64,000 bases of DNA, taken from contig JBOFGS010000019.1 in assembly GCA_051649245.1 (NCBI GenBank), positions 124,001 to 188,000 on the forward strand, in the 5' to 3' direction. Origin of the DNA: Brevinema_A sp051649245. Its GTDB lineage: Bacteria > Spirochaetota > Brevinematia > Brevinematales > Brevinemataceae. A program made the translations under genes and the position numbers. Under the pieces are notes generated by a model that worked only from the letters and a program-made list of their open reading frames with translations, did no database searches and was not told the origin of the DNA. Below, piece by piece: positions 43,594 to 52,889 of this stretch; positions within the stretch are counted from its first letter, which is position 1, and the number at the start of each line of letters is the position of its first letter.

Positions 43594-44652
43594 ATGCATG
43601 CATTACTTCTTGCAGGAGGAAAAGGGACACGTCTCTGGCCTCTTTCAAAAAAACAAACTCCAAAACAACTACTATCACCTCTTGGAGATGAAAAATCATT
43701 ATTAGAGCATACCATTGACAGGACTAAAAATATAGGATTTGATCCTCATCATATTCACTTAGTTACATCTGAAGAACAAGTGACAGAGATATCTCAAGTT
43801 TGGAATGGATTAGGATTGGGAAGTATCATTGCTGAACCTATTGCTCAAAACACAGCTCCTGCAATTTTACTCGCTGTCAAAAAACTGATAAAAGAGAATA
43901 TCGCATGCGACGAATCAATCTATGTGTTCCCAACAGACCATTATATCACGGATTTTAAACCAAATTTAACACTTAACTTAAAAGATATTATTTTTTGTTA
44001 TCGCATCAAACCTACACGTCCTGAAATAGAATATGGCTACATGCAAGCACATACAGGTGGAATTATTAGAAAAGTTCGTTCTTTTAAAGAAAAACCGGAC
44101 ATAAACACAGCTGAGTTGTGGTTTGATTCTTGGGTAAAAGATCCCAATGGTGGGGAAGAGGAAAAATATTTTTGGAATGCAGGAATTTATGCATTTACCA
44201 TCAATTCTTTAAAATCCGCATTAGAAAAAATAGATAAAACATTGTATCATTTATGGTATGATTCTTCTTATGAAGAATTTTTAAATCTGTATAACACACT
44301 CCCAAAAGAACCGTTTGATAAACTTATTGCAGAAAAAGCGTATAATCTTCATTGTGCTCCCTTACCGGCAACATCTTGGAGAGATATTGGATCTTGGGAA
44401 TCCATACATGAGGCATTGCGATCCAATATAAACGATACCGTTACTTTAGGTAAAGGAACTGTTATTCATGAAAATACAAGTTCGTGTTTAATTTTTAACG
44501 ATCAAGAAATAAATGTTATTTGTGGTGGTTTAGAAAATCTCGCCATTATCATCAAAAATAATAATATCTTGATTGTTGATAAAAATAAACCTGAAACAAT
44601 ACAAAAATTAATCAAAAAAATTCAGGATCAATATCCTGAACTCATGGAATAA
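43594..44652 (+). CDS. manC: Mannose-1-phosphate guanylyltransferase
   Basis: 352 residues. Nucleotidyltransferase start LLLAGGKGTRLWPLSKKQTP, FPTDHYI in the middle, RSFKEKP (FVEKP-type) near residue 165, then WNAGIYAFTINS, and GSWESIHEAL. It makes GDP-mannose. It is the short form without the isomerase domain of ManC/AlgA fusions. Linked to pyrG and to an unknown membrane protein. Confidence 0.88.
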   Translation: MHALLLAGGKGTRLWPLSKKQTPKQLLSPLGDEKSLLEHTIDRTKNIGFDPHHIHLVTSEEQVTEISQVWNGLGLGSIIAEPIAQNTAPAILLAVKKLIKENIACDESIYVFPTDHYITDFKPNLTLNLKDIIFCYRIKPTRPEIEYGYMQAHTGGIIRKVRSFKEKPDINTAELWFDSWVKDPNGGEEEKYFWNAGIYAFTINSLKSALEKIDKTLYHLWYDSSYEEFLNLYNTLPKEPFDKLIAEKAYNLHCAPLPATSWRDIGSWESIHEALRSNINDTVTLGKGTVIHENTSSCLIFNDQEINVICGGLENLAIIIKNNNILIVDKNKPETIQKLIKKIQDQYPELME

Positions 44653-44655
44653 TGG

Positions 44656-45060
44656 ATGAATATTTTTATTTTAGCTGGATTTGTTATTTTGTTAGGAATA
44701 GTCGTATTTTTGTTTTCTAAGAAAAATCCTCATAAAGCACTTATCCAAAAGATCAACATGTTAACACCTTATCTAAACAAAAATTTATCATTAGATGATT
44801 GTTATATATTTATTGAGCTCTTACGAAATATAACTTTAGAATTAGTTCGTTTGAATGAAGATCATAAACTTTCACATGAACTTCATGAAATAACAAACGT
44901 CTTACTTGGTTTTATTCTATCTGTTCCTAGAATTGACGAAAACACAGATAATTCGCTTTCTCAAGCCATCGAGCAGATCGATAAAATCATGACTACATCC
45001 AAAGAATCACAAGTATATCTAAGAGTATCTATCAATCATTTGATAAAAATCCTCTCTTAA
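44656..45060 (+). CDS. small membrane-anchored protein of unknown function
   Basis: 134 residues; one N-terminal membrane helix (about 3-20), then a cytoplasmic-looking helical part with LDDCYIFIELLRNITLELVRLNEDHKL split by Leu-rich heptads. No motif recognised. It begins 3 nt after manC and has GGAA before the ATG, so is likely cotranslated. The manC link could mean a surface-glycan role, but that is only context. Confidence 0.6.
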   Translation: MNIFILAGFVILLGIVVFLFSKKNPHKALIQKINMLTPYLNKNLSLDDCYIFIELLRNITLELVRLNEDHKLSHELHEITNVLLGFILSVPRIDENTDNSLSQAIEQIDKIMTTSKESQVYLRVSINHLIKILS

Positions 45061-45126
45061 GAATAACGTTAAAAAATTTATCTATTGCTTTTTATAAAAG
45101 TAATACTGAAAAATTAAGGAAAATAT

Positions 45127-46608
45127 ATGTCCGAAGAAATACTTCTTAACCCATCTGATGAGTACAACATCCGTATTAAAAAATTAGAAGCATGGAGAAA
45201 TATTGATGTAGATCCTTTCACAGCTCGTGCTGAAAAATCACGTAATCAATTTTCAGCAAATATAATTCAATTATTTGAATCCAATCCTGACTCTGAAGTT
45301 CGAGGAACAATTGCTGGACGAATTATGCTTAAGCGAGATTTTGGAAAAGCAGCTTTTGTATCTCTTCAAGACGAAGATGGTTCCATCCAAGTATATTTTA
45401 AAAAAGATATCCTTGGTGAAGAGCGATATGAACAATATAAATTACTTGATTTAGGAGATATTATTTCTGCTAGTGGAAAAATGTTTTTCACAAAAAAAGG
45501 TGAGCCTACTCTTGAGTTGGATGATTTTCAAATCCTTACAAAGGCTCTTCGCCCTCTACCAGAAAAATTTCATGGTTTAGAAGATATAGAGACAAGATAT
45601 CGTAAACGTTATTTAGATTTGATCACTCACAAAGAAGTAAAAAATAATTTTATCCTAAGATCAAAACTTGTTCACACTATTAGGGATTTTCTTGTCAAAA
45701 AAGGTTTTTTAGAAGTAGAAACACCAATGATGCATACTCTTGCAGGGGGTGCAGCTGCAAGACCTTTTATCACACACCACAATGCATTAGATATAGAACT
45801 TTATTTAAGAATCGCTCCGGAATTATATCTTAAAAGATTGGTTGTTGGTGGAATGCACAAGGTTTTTGAGATCAATAGAAATTTTCGTAATGAAGGAATT
45901 GACACAACACACAATCCTGAGTTTACAATGCTTGAGCTTTATGAAGCTTATTCTGATTGGAGAGGGATGGTAGATTTATTCAAAGAATTGGTCAAAACTC
46001 TTACTCAAGAACTAAAAGGCAACACAAAAATATGTTATCAAAATCATGAATTTAATTTTGGAGAATGGAAAGAAATCAGTTACTCCGATGCTCTTCGTGA
46101 AAAAGGAATTAATCCTGAAGTCTTAAATACAAGAGAACTTGCTTTAGCAAAAGCAAAAGAATACCATATTGAAATTACAGATGATCTGGGACGATGGGGA
46201 ATTTTATCAAAATTATTTGAACATTTGGTAGAAGATCACTTGATAGAACCAACAATTATTTTTGATTATCCTGCAGAAATTTCACCTCTATCAAAACGCA
46301 GTGCTAAAGATCCTGAACTTGCAGAACGTTTTGAAGCATTTGCGTTTGGAATGGAATTAAGCAATGGATTTTCCGAGCTCAACGATCCTCTAACACAACG
46401 AACGGTTTTTGAAGATCAAATGAAGAAAAAAGATAGTGGCGATGACGAAGCAATGCCTTTTGATGAAGATTTTATCGAAGCTCTTGAACAAGGTTTACCC
46501 CCAACTGGAGGTATCGGTATTGGTATTGATAGGTTAGCAATGATTTTAATCGATTCTGCATCAATCAGGGATGTTATTCTTTTCCCAACAATGAAACCGG
46601 TAAAATAA
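45127..46608 (+). CDS. lysS: Lysyl-tRNA synthetase, class II
   Basis: 493 residues. OB-fold anticodon domain about 60-150 (RIMLKRDFGKAAFVSLQDEDG), class II motif 1 near FLEVETPMMHTLAGGAAARPF, motif 2 NRNFRNEGIDTTHNPEFT, motif 3 GIGIGIDRLAMIL. It charges tRNA-Lys. Its stop overlaps the start of a 34-codon ORF (TAATG) leading into pheS. Confidence 0.97.
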   Translation: MSEEILLNPSDEYNIRIKKLEAWRNIDVDPFTARAEKSRNQFSANIIQLFESNPDSEVRGTIAGRIMLKRDFGKAAFVSLQDEDGSIQVYFKKDILGEERYEQYKLLDLGDIISASGKMFFTKKGEPTLELDDFQILTKALRPLPEKFHGLEDIETRYRKRYLDLITHKEVKNNFILRSKLVHTIRDFLVKKGFLEVETPMMHTLAGGAAARPFITHHNALDIELYLRIAPELYLKRLVVGGMHKVFEINRNFRNEGIDTTHNPEFTMLELYEAYSDWRGMVDLFKELVKTLTQELKGNTKICYQNHEFNFGEWKEISYSDALREKGINPEVLNTRELALAKAKEYHIEITDDLGRWGILSKLFEHLVEDHLIEPTIIFDYPAEISPLSKRSAKDPELAERFEAFAFGMELSNGFSELNDPLTQRTVFEDQMKKKDSGDDEAMPFDEDFIEALEQGLPPTGGIGIGIDRLAMILIDSASIRDVILFPTMKPVK

Positions 46609-46712
46609 TGAATAAACCCTCTAAGAATATAGAAGGTTGTGAAGATTTATATAACATTTTATCAAAAATATCTGTAACCAATAACTATATCTTTCAATGG
46701 AGAATATCATGA
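46608..46712 (+). CDS. putative 34-aa peptide bridging lysS and pheS
   Basis: The ATG overlaps the lysS stop (TAATG) and the TGA overlaps the pheS start (ATGA), so the ORF exactly spans the 100-nt gap. Product begins MNKPSKNIEGCEDLYNILSK. No strong ribosome binding site; expression would depend on coupling. It could be a small protein, a coupling or leader ORF, or chance. Confidence 0.3.
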   Translation: MNKPSKNIEGCEDLYNILSKISVTNNYIFQWRIS

Positions 46713-47809
46713 AACATATATGGGATTTTTTCTTATCCACTACTACTGGAATACCTATTTCTTATCAAGATACTAAATGTACATTATCTATAGGAACAGA
46801 GAATATCATTATTCTTTTTGAGGAAGAAGAGTGTCTGATTTTACATAATCATTATACCAAAACAATACCCTACACTCTTGGGGAAGAAAAATTTTTTACA
46901 GGTCAAAAAGGATTATTTAAAAATCTAGAACCATTGATGAAAAATATCGAAGATAAAAAATCTTTCGGTCAAGTATTGTCAGCTTGGAAAAAAAGTGTTG
47001 ATGAGATGATTATTGCAAAAGAAAATGCTAAAAACCAAGAAATACTACAAAAAAAATTATCTACAGGATATACAGAACCAAGTTTAGGAATTTCTTCTTT
47101 AGACATTGGACATGAGCATTTTTTAAACAAAGTTCGAGATGAAATGCTTGCTGTATTTAGAGCTATGGGCTACACAGCTGTAGAAGAACGAGAATTAGAA
47201 GATGAATACCACAACTTTGAAGCTTTAAATATTGATGCAGATCATCCAGCCAGAGAAGATCAAGATTCTTTCTATGTTGGAGACAAACACTTGATGCGTA
47301 CGCACACATCAAGTTCTCAAATTCGTGTACTGGAACAAATGATTAAAAATGGTCAAGAACCACCACTAGCGATCGTATGTCCTGGTGTTTGCTATCGAAG
47401 AGATGCTGTCGATGCGACTCACTTTCCAATCTTTCGACAAATGGAAGGTCTTGTGGTGGACAAAAACGTTACATTTGCTGATCTTAAAGGAACACTTTTA
47501 GAATGGGCAAAGGCAATGTTTGGCTCCGAAACCAAAATTCGTCTACGTCCTGATTACTTCCCATTTACAGAACCTTCTGCAGAATTATCTGTGTCTTCTC
47601 CTCATTTATTAGAAGGGCGTTGGGTGGAATTACTGGGTTGTGGGATGGTTCATCCACAAGTTTTTAAAAATATCGGCTTAGATCCTGAGATTTGGAAAGG
47701 ATTTGCATTTGGGACAGGGGTTGAGCGGATTGCAATGATGCGTTATGGAATCAAAGATATCCGTATGTTCTCGGATAATGATATTCGTTTCCTCAAACAA
47801 AGTTTATAA
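46709..47809 (+). CDS. pheS: Phenylalanyl-tRNA synthetase alpha chain
   Basis: 366 residues from ATG 46709, behind GGAG; the upstream in-frame ATG at 46697 has none. N-terminal helical arm, then HFLNKVRDEMLAVFRAMGY, DADHPAREDQDSFYV, MRTHTSSSQIRVLEQM, FRQMEGLVVDKNVTFADLK and FGTGVERIAMMRYGIKDIR (motif 3). Catalytic subunit of the alpha2-beta2 enzyme. pheT follows at 16 nt. Confidence 0.97.
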   Translation: MKHIWDFFLSTTTGIPISYQDTKCTLSIGTENIIILFEEEECLILHNHYTKTIPYTLGEEKFFTGQKGLFKNLEPLMKNIEDKKSFGQVLSAWKKSVDEMIIAKENAKNQEILQKKLSTGYTEPSLGISSLDIGHEHFLNKVRDEMLAVFRAMGYTAVEERELEDEYHNFEALNIDADHPAREDQDSFYVGDKHLMRTHTSSSQIRVLEQMIKNGQEPPLAIVCPGVCYRRDAVDATHFPIFRQMEGLVVDKNVTFADLKGTLLEWAKAMFGSETKIRLRPDYFPFTEPSAELSVSSPHLLEGRWVELLGCGMVHPQVFKNIGLDPEIWKGFAFGTGVERIAMMRYGIKDIRMFSDNDIRFLKQSL

Positions 47810-47825
47810 AATTGGAGCATCTTAT

Positions 47826-50150
47826 ATGAAAATGACTGTAAGTTATGAATGGCTTTGTGATCTTGTTCAAGATCTCGATCAACAATCTCCGGAAGATATT
47901 GGGTTAGCATTGACAGCTCTTGGGGCAGAAACAGAAGATATCTCTATTCTAAATTATGGCAAAAATATTGAGCTTGGAGAAGTTGTTCAACTAAAGACTC
48001 TTTTGAAAAATAATATTGTTACCATAAAAACAAATACAAAAACTTACCAAACCATCTCAAATTCAACACAACTATCTGTGGGAGATTTTGTGATGTTTGC
48101 TCCTGTTGGGTCTCTTATTTTTGGAGACAAAAAAGTCACTGCACGCGAAATTGATGAAATAAAAACCGACGGATTGCTGATTGCGTTAGAAAATCTTGGT
48201 ATTGAAAAAAAAAGTAATGATATTATCATTCTTGGAAAAAACAAAACTATTGCAGAATCATACTACAACACATATATCGCTGTTGATGCGATTTATACAT
48301 TAGATGTGCCTGGGAATAGAGCTGATTGGTTGTCTGTTCGTGGGTTAGCTCGTGCATTATCTATTTATTTTCACCTTGAGTTAAAACATATACCCAAAAT
48401 TATTTCTAATGGTAACGAAATAGATATTGAGATATCCATTGAAAGTGAACGTTGCAATCGTTACGCGATTCGTAAAATTTCTAATATTCAAAATACAAGT
48501 TCATCACCATTGTTTCAAAAACGTCTGTTATTGTTAGGAATGCGTCCTATTGATTATATTGTGGATTTAACAAATATCGTTATGTTAGAAACAGGACAAC
48601 CAACCCACGCCTTTGATGCCGATCATATCACTGATAACATTATTGTGCGTCAGGCCAAAAATGGAGAAGTATTAACATTATTGGATGAAAAAGAAATTAT
48701 CTTATCTGACGATGATCTTGTGATTTGTAGTGGTGAAAAAATCCTTGCATTAGCTGGGATTATGGGTGGTCTACACTCAGGTGTCTCTGCAAAAACTACT
48801 TCTATTTATCTTGAATCAGCAAGTTTTAATGGTGTTTGGATTCGTCGTTCTGCAAAACGTCTTGGTTTGAAAACTGAATCTTCTCTACGTTTTGAAAAAA
48901 ATATCACGGCAGAACTAGTACCTCAAGCAAGTGAATATATTGCGTATCATTACAAAGATGCAGATATTTCACCTTTAAAAGAATTGTATCCAATTACTGT
49001 TCCTAAATATGAAATAAAATGTACACCAGATGATATTAGAAAATATCTTGGTGTTCATCAAATAGATGACGCATTTATGGCAAATATTATTACAAAGATT
49101 GGTTGCGAACTTCAAACACAATCTCATCATTGGACTATCATTCCATCAGGAGAACGAAAGGACCTTTGTATTAAAGAAGATATCATTGAAGAGATCGCTC
49201 GTTTTTATGGATATGATCATATTCCATCTACCGTCTATCGTCCTTCAGGAATATTTTTAAATCCAAATAAATCTTTTGATGAAAAAATACGCCCATTATT
49301 GCGAGGTATGGGACTCAATGAAGCGGTGACTGTTGTGTTTCGCTCACCGGATACGCGTTCTTTTTACAAAATTAACTCTTCGGAAATAGTACCTATTCTT
49401 AATCCATTAAATACCGAGTGGACAGAACTTCGAACACATTTATTTGACGGATTATTAAGTGTTCTGAGACTCAATACATCAAAGGCTTTTGAAAAAAATC
49501 TTTCTTTTTCAGAAATCGCAAATGTATTTAAAAAAACTAGCCGTACAGGTGAGTTTATTGAAGAAAAGAAACTTGCTTTTATCGTGAGCAACGAAAAAAA
49601 TCCTTATGAAAAAGGATTGAATATATTACAAAATATTTTAAAATATGCAAAGGTCTCCAATATATCTGCAGTACGTGTTCATCATAAATTTCCATTTTTG
49701 CATCCATTGAATGCTTTTGAATTAATATGCGATGGAAAATCAATAGGATTTTTTGGAGAAATACATCCAGAACTACATCAAAAATGTGATCTATCGGATA
49801 ACAAACAATTTCCATCACCTGTTGTATGTGAGATTTTATTTGAGGTATTGAAAAACTCTTCTGAAGAAAAAAAACATCTTCAACCAATAAACGAACTCCC
49901 ACCTATCATGAGAGATATCACATTATCGATAAATGAAGAGATGCTTGGTTTAAATTTAGAACAAATGATGAAAAATAAAAATAAAAATCTCAAAGAAGTA
50001 ACTTTTGTATCTGTATTCCAAGATCAAAAATTAAAAGACTTGGGTAAGAAAAATTTGTCATTACGATTAAGATTTGAACCTTCAGAAGGATTAGATTCTA
50101 AAGATATCGATAGATTTATTCATGAGTTATTAGAGGAATATAAAAACTAA
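47826..50150 (+). CDS. pheT: Phenylalanyl-tRNA synthetase beta chain
   Basis: 774 residues from ATG 47826 (GGAG upstream; the longer frame overlaps pheS). Contains an EMAP-like domain about 38-145, B3/B4 editing domain with VDLTNIVMLETGQPTHAFD and GIMGGLHSGVS, B5 domain, a catalytic-like core, and the C-terminal FDX-ACB domain (PPIMRDITLSINEEM). In the EMAP-like domain the usual HPNADKL and VCGAPN motifs are not present. Editing of Tyr-tRNA-Phe is expected. Confidence 0.95.
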   Translation: MKMTVSYEWLCDLVQDLDQQSPEDIGLALTALGAETEDISILNYGKNIELGEVVQLKTLLKNNIVTIKTNTKTYQTISNSTQLSVGDFVMFAPVGSLIFGDKKVTAREIDEIKTDGLLIALENLGIEKKSNDIIILGKNKTIAESYYNTYIAVDAIYTLDVPGNRADWLSVRGLARALSIYFHLELKHIPKIISNGNEIDIEISIESERCNRYAIRKISNIQNTSSSPLFQKRLLLLGMRPIDYIVDLTNIVMLETGQPTHAFDADHITDNIIVRQAKNGEVLTLLDEKEIILSDDDLVICSGEKILALAGIMGGLHSGVSAKTTSIYLESASFNGVWIRRSAKRLGLKTESSLRFEKNITAELVPQASEYIAYHYKDADISPLKELYPITVPKYEIKCTPDDIRKYLGVHQIDDAFMANIITKIGCELQTQSHHWTIIPSGERKDLCIKEDIIEEIARFYGYDHIPSTVYRPSGIFLNPNKSFDEKIRPLLRGMGLNEAVTVVFRSPDTRSFYKINSSEIVPILNPLNTEWTELRTHLFDGLLSVLRLNTSKAFEKNLSFSEIANVFKKTSRTGEFIEEKKLAFIVSNEKNPYEKGLNILQNILKYAKVSNISAVRVHHKFPFLHPLNAFELICDGKSIGFFGEIHPELHQKCDLSDNKQFPSPVVCEILFEVLKNSSEEKKHLQPINELPPIMRDITLSINEEMLGLNLEQMMKNKNKNLKEVTFVSVFQDQKLKDLGKKNLSLRLRFEPSEGLDSKDIDRFIHELLEEYKN

Positions 50151-50151
50151 C

Positions 50152-50186
50152 AAAAAAAACAAGCTAATATAGCTTGTTTTTTTTTT
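50152..50186. terminator. bidirectional terminator after pheT
   Basis: A8-CAAGCT-AATAT-AGCTTG-T10. It also ends the minus-strand MsrAB-like operon. Confidence 0.92.
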
Positions 50187-50213
50187 GTATATAATATATT
50201 TTTATTGTTAAGA

Positions 50214-51410
50214 TTATAAATGTATATAACTTGTATAGCCATTTTCTTGCATTTCATCATGAGGAATAAAACGGAGAGCAGCTCCATTGATACGGTAGAA
50301 AAAACGCTCTGCTTTGTTTAAAAGTAAATAACCCAAATGTGAATTCCCATATTTTGAACGGACTTCTTTTCGACGATAAAACCATGTGAAATCATCGGTA
50401 ATACTGAGGAAAAAAGGATCAATCGCTCTCGTAAAACAAACCCACCCATTTGATGGTTGTATTTGATCTGTAGATGAAAATAAAGGCTCACCTGTAACAA
50501 TATCAACATAGATACCATGTTTGGTATTAGTACTATATTCGTGTGAAAAAGGTGCTTCTGTCATCTTCTCATCAATAACTTTCAAAGATTCAGGAGGAAT
50601 TTTTGTTTTGAGCGTGCTGAGATCGAAATTTTTATACACTGTTTCAAAATAATTTTGGATACGATCACTCACATAACGAGGTTCATCATATTTAGGAATC
50701 TCAAAAAGAAACGCTTGAGGAATTTTTGACCAAAATAATAATTGCTCTGATTGTTTTTTAAGATGTTCTTCCAAGATTGATTTATTATTCAGAAAAAAAT
50801 CATTAATTTCTTGATTGTTAGCTTGATAAAAATTACCTTCAAACGGACGCACCTCAACAAAAATATTTTTTTGAGTAAAATAAGGAGGAGTTTTTAGTAA
50901 TTCAATCATATGAAGTGCTATTTTTCTTTGCTCATCATTAAGATAAAACACATTTTTTTCAAAGTTTTTATCTTGAAAATAAAAATAACCGGGGCTTGTG
51001 GGATCAATTGATCGAAAATAGGCATTCAAAATTTGAGCATGTGAGATAATATTGGTATCATAAATTATTTTAACAGCCATTAACTGATCTGTGTTTCCTT
51101 GTTGAATCTTATTAAGATCAGGAAAAGTATCAGTACCACCGGCAAATCCTCTTTGAACGTCAATAACACCCATTAATAAAAATACACTATTTAAATCCCA
51201 ACCACCTGTAACGACAAGTGTTTGAAAATAATCTTCCGAGGACGAACTAGCAATATTCGTATCAAAATTATTTTCTATACTATATGATATGTTAGGGAGA
51301 TTCTCTGATATCAAGATAGGTTGATCGTCTTCGATCTTTGTTTGTACATTATCTTGAGCATAAGATAGCAAAGCTGTCAAAGAAATAAAAAATAATAATG
51401 ATTTTTTCAT
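50214..51410 (-). CDS. exported MsrA-MsrB-like fusion lacking catalytic cysteines
   Basis: 398 residues from ATG 51410. Signal peptide MKKSLLFFISLTALLSYAQD. MsrA-like domain about 62-200: GVIDVQRGFAGG, then NTDQLMAVKIIYD and YFRSIDPTSPG follow the MsrA pattern, but the GCFW active site reads TGGWDLNS (68-75). MsrB-like domain about 250-394: MTEAPFSHEYSTNTKHGIYV, VTGEPLFSS, EVRSKYGNSHLG and INGAALRFIP are clear, but the RYCINSA cysteine is Arg373 (FYRINGA) and the second His of SHLGH is Tyr361. The only Cys is Cys325, a non-catalytic place. So a pseudoenzyme is likely. Third gene after gyrA and a sugar transferase. Confidence 0.85.
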   Translation of the reverse strand: MKKSLLFFISLTALLSYAQDNVQTKIEDDQPILISENLPNISYSIENNFDTNIASSSSEDYFQTLVVTGGWDLNSVFLLMGVIDVQRGFAGGTDTFPDLNKIQQGNTDQLMAVKIIYDTNIISHAQILNAYFRSIDPTSPGYFYFQDKNFEKNVFYLNDEQRKIALHMIELLKTPPYFTQKNIFVEVRPFEGNFYQANNQEINDFFLNNKSILEEHLKKQSEQLLFWSKIPQAFLFEIPKYDEPRYVSDRIQNYFETVYKNFDLSTLKTKIPPESLKVIDEKMTEAPFSHEYSTNTKHGIYVDIVTGEPLFSSTDQIQPSNGWVCFTRAIDPFFLSITDDFTWFYRRKEVRSKYGNSHLGYLLLNKAERFFYRINGAALRFIPHDEMQENGYTSYIHL

Positions 51411-51441
51411 TGCATACTCTTTCATAGAATTTATAAAAATA

Positions 51442-52881
51442 TTAACGAGCTCCACGAGCTGTTATAACAACAAGAGGTGTGTTTAAAAAGATTAACAAAT
51501 CCAAACTGGGACTCCAATTTTGAAGATACCAGAGATCGATTTGGATTCGTTCATGTCTATTTGTTTCATTACGCCCACTAATTTGCCATAAACCTGTTAA
51601 ACCTGGTTTCACGCGTTCATACAATGATAAAAGTGTCGGATTAATCTCTTCAATTTCACCTCTAACAAAAGGTCTTGGACCTACCAAACTCATCTCACCA
51701 AGTAACACATTACATAATTGAGGTAATTCATCAAGACTATATTTACGTAAAAAATGACCAATAGAAGTAATCCGAGGATCATTATCTAATTTAAAATAAG
51801 TATCCCACTGTTTTTTCAGATCAGGATTTTGAGCAAGAAGATCATTCAATCGTTGATCTGCATTAGCATGCATCGATCTGAATTTCCATATCTTGAATAA
51901 TTTCCCACCTTTACCAATTCGTTCTTGAAAGTAGAAAATAGGACCTTTAGATGTTAATTTGACAGCGATCATGATAAGTAAAAATAAAGGACTCAATAGA
52001 ATAAAAATGATCAATCCCAATAGATAATCCATCATATTTTTTAATAGCTTTGCTAATAAAGAATTAAGTTTATTTTCTAACGTAATAATAAAAATACGCT
52101 CTGAAAATAGATACTGCATACCTGAATCAATCAACCCTAAGGCATTGACTGGAATAACAAAAATTTTTTGAAACACACTGTAGAGTTCGAGAATTAAAGG
52201 GTGTTGATAATCCATAATTTCCAATACAACAAACACAGAACATTCTCTTGGTAACTCCGATTGATTTTTAAAAACAGGAAGAGATAAATTATCTAAAATT
52301 GATTGATCATTGATATCATCTTTACAGTAAATAGCAACAGGAATAAAACCAAGATAAATATCTTTTTCAAAAACACGTGCAATATGCAATGCTTTTTGAA
52401 GATGATCTCGTGAACAAGCTAACAAAATAGGTCTTTGCCAACAATGAATTTTATGTAACATGGAGACTACAAAATATCTAATAATGGGAAGTACAATCAT
52501 CATAACCACAAATAAAATAAATAACACCGTTCTACTGATAAATCCAAGAATATTAAAATTAAATAAGAAAAGTGAGCTTAATAGAAAAGTGATAAAAAGT
52601 GCTTTCCAAATAACAAGTAATTCTTCCCAAAATGTTCTTCGTTTTTGATAGAGATAATTCATCACAAAAACAATCACTAAGATACTAAAAATAATAAATA
52701 ACTCAAAGGTAGCGTAAATATGCTTCGAAAAATAGGGAAATTCAAGCATATTAAAAATTGTAGGAATAATTGATCTGATTTTTAAAGCAAGCAATAAAGA
52801 AATACTAAAACTAAGAGCATCACTCATAAGCAAAAAAGCACTCTTTAAAAATTGATAGAATAGGATTTGTTTATTTTTCAT
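51442..52881 (-). CDS. Polyprenyl-phosphate sugar phosphotransferase (WbaP/WcaJ type)
   Basis: 479 residues. About five N-terminal membrane helices (1-130), a CoA-binding-like cytoplasmic region, a membrane hairpin about 285-305, then the catalytic domain: KIWKFRSMHANADQ, LRKYSLDELPQLCNVLLGEM, SLVGPRPF, VKPGLTGLWQISGRNE. It puts the first sugar phosphate on undecaprenyl phosphate for O-antigen, capsule or glycan synthesis. AGGTG upstream; 8 nt after gyrA, so in its operon. Which sugar is used cannot be told. Confidence 0.9.
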   Translation of the reverse strand: MKNKQILFYQFLKSAFLLMSDALSFSISLLLALKIRSIIPTIFNMLEFPYFSKHIYATFELFIIFSILVIVFVMNYLYQKRRTFWEELLVIWKALFITFLLSSLFLFNFNILGFISRTVLFILFVVMMIVLPIIRYFVVSMLHKIHCWQRPILLACSRDHLQKALHIARVFEKDIYLGFIPVAIYCKDDINDQSILDNLSLPVFKNQSELPRECSVFVVLEIMDYQHPLILELYSVFQKIFVIPVNALGLIDSGMQYLFSERIFIITLENKLNSLLAKLLKNMMDYLLGLIIFILLSPLFLLIMIAVKLTSKGPIFYFQERIGKGGKLFKIWKFRSMHANADQRLNDLLAQNPDLKKQWDTYFKLDNDPRITSIGHFLRKYSLDELPQLCNVLLGEMSLVGPRPFVRGEIEEINPTLLSLYERVKPGLTGLWQISGRNETNRHERIQIDLWYLQNWSPSLDLLIFLNTPLVVITARGAR

Positions 52882-52889
52882 AAGAACAC

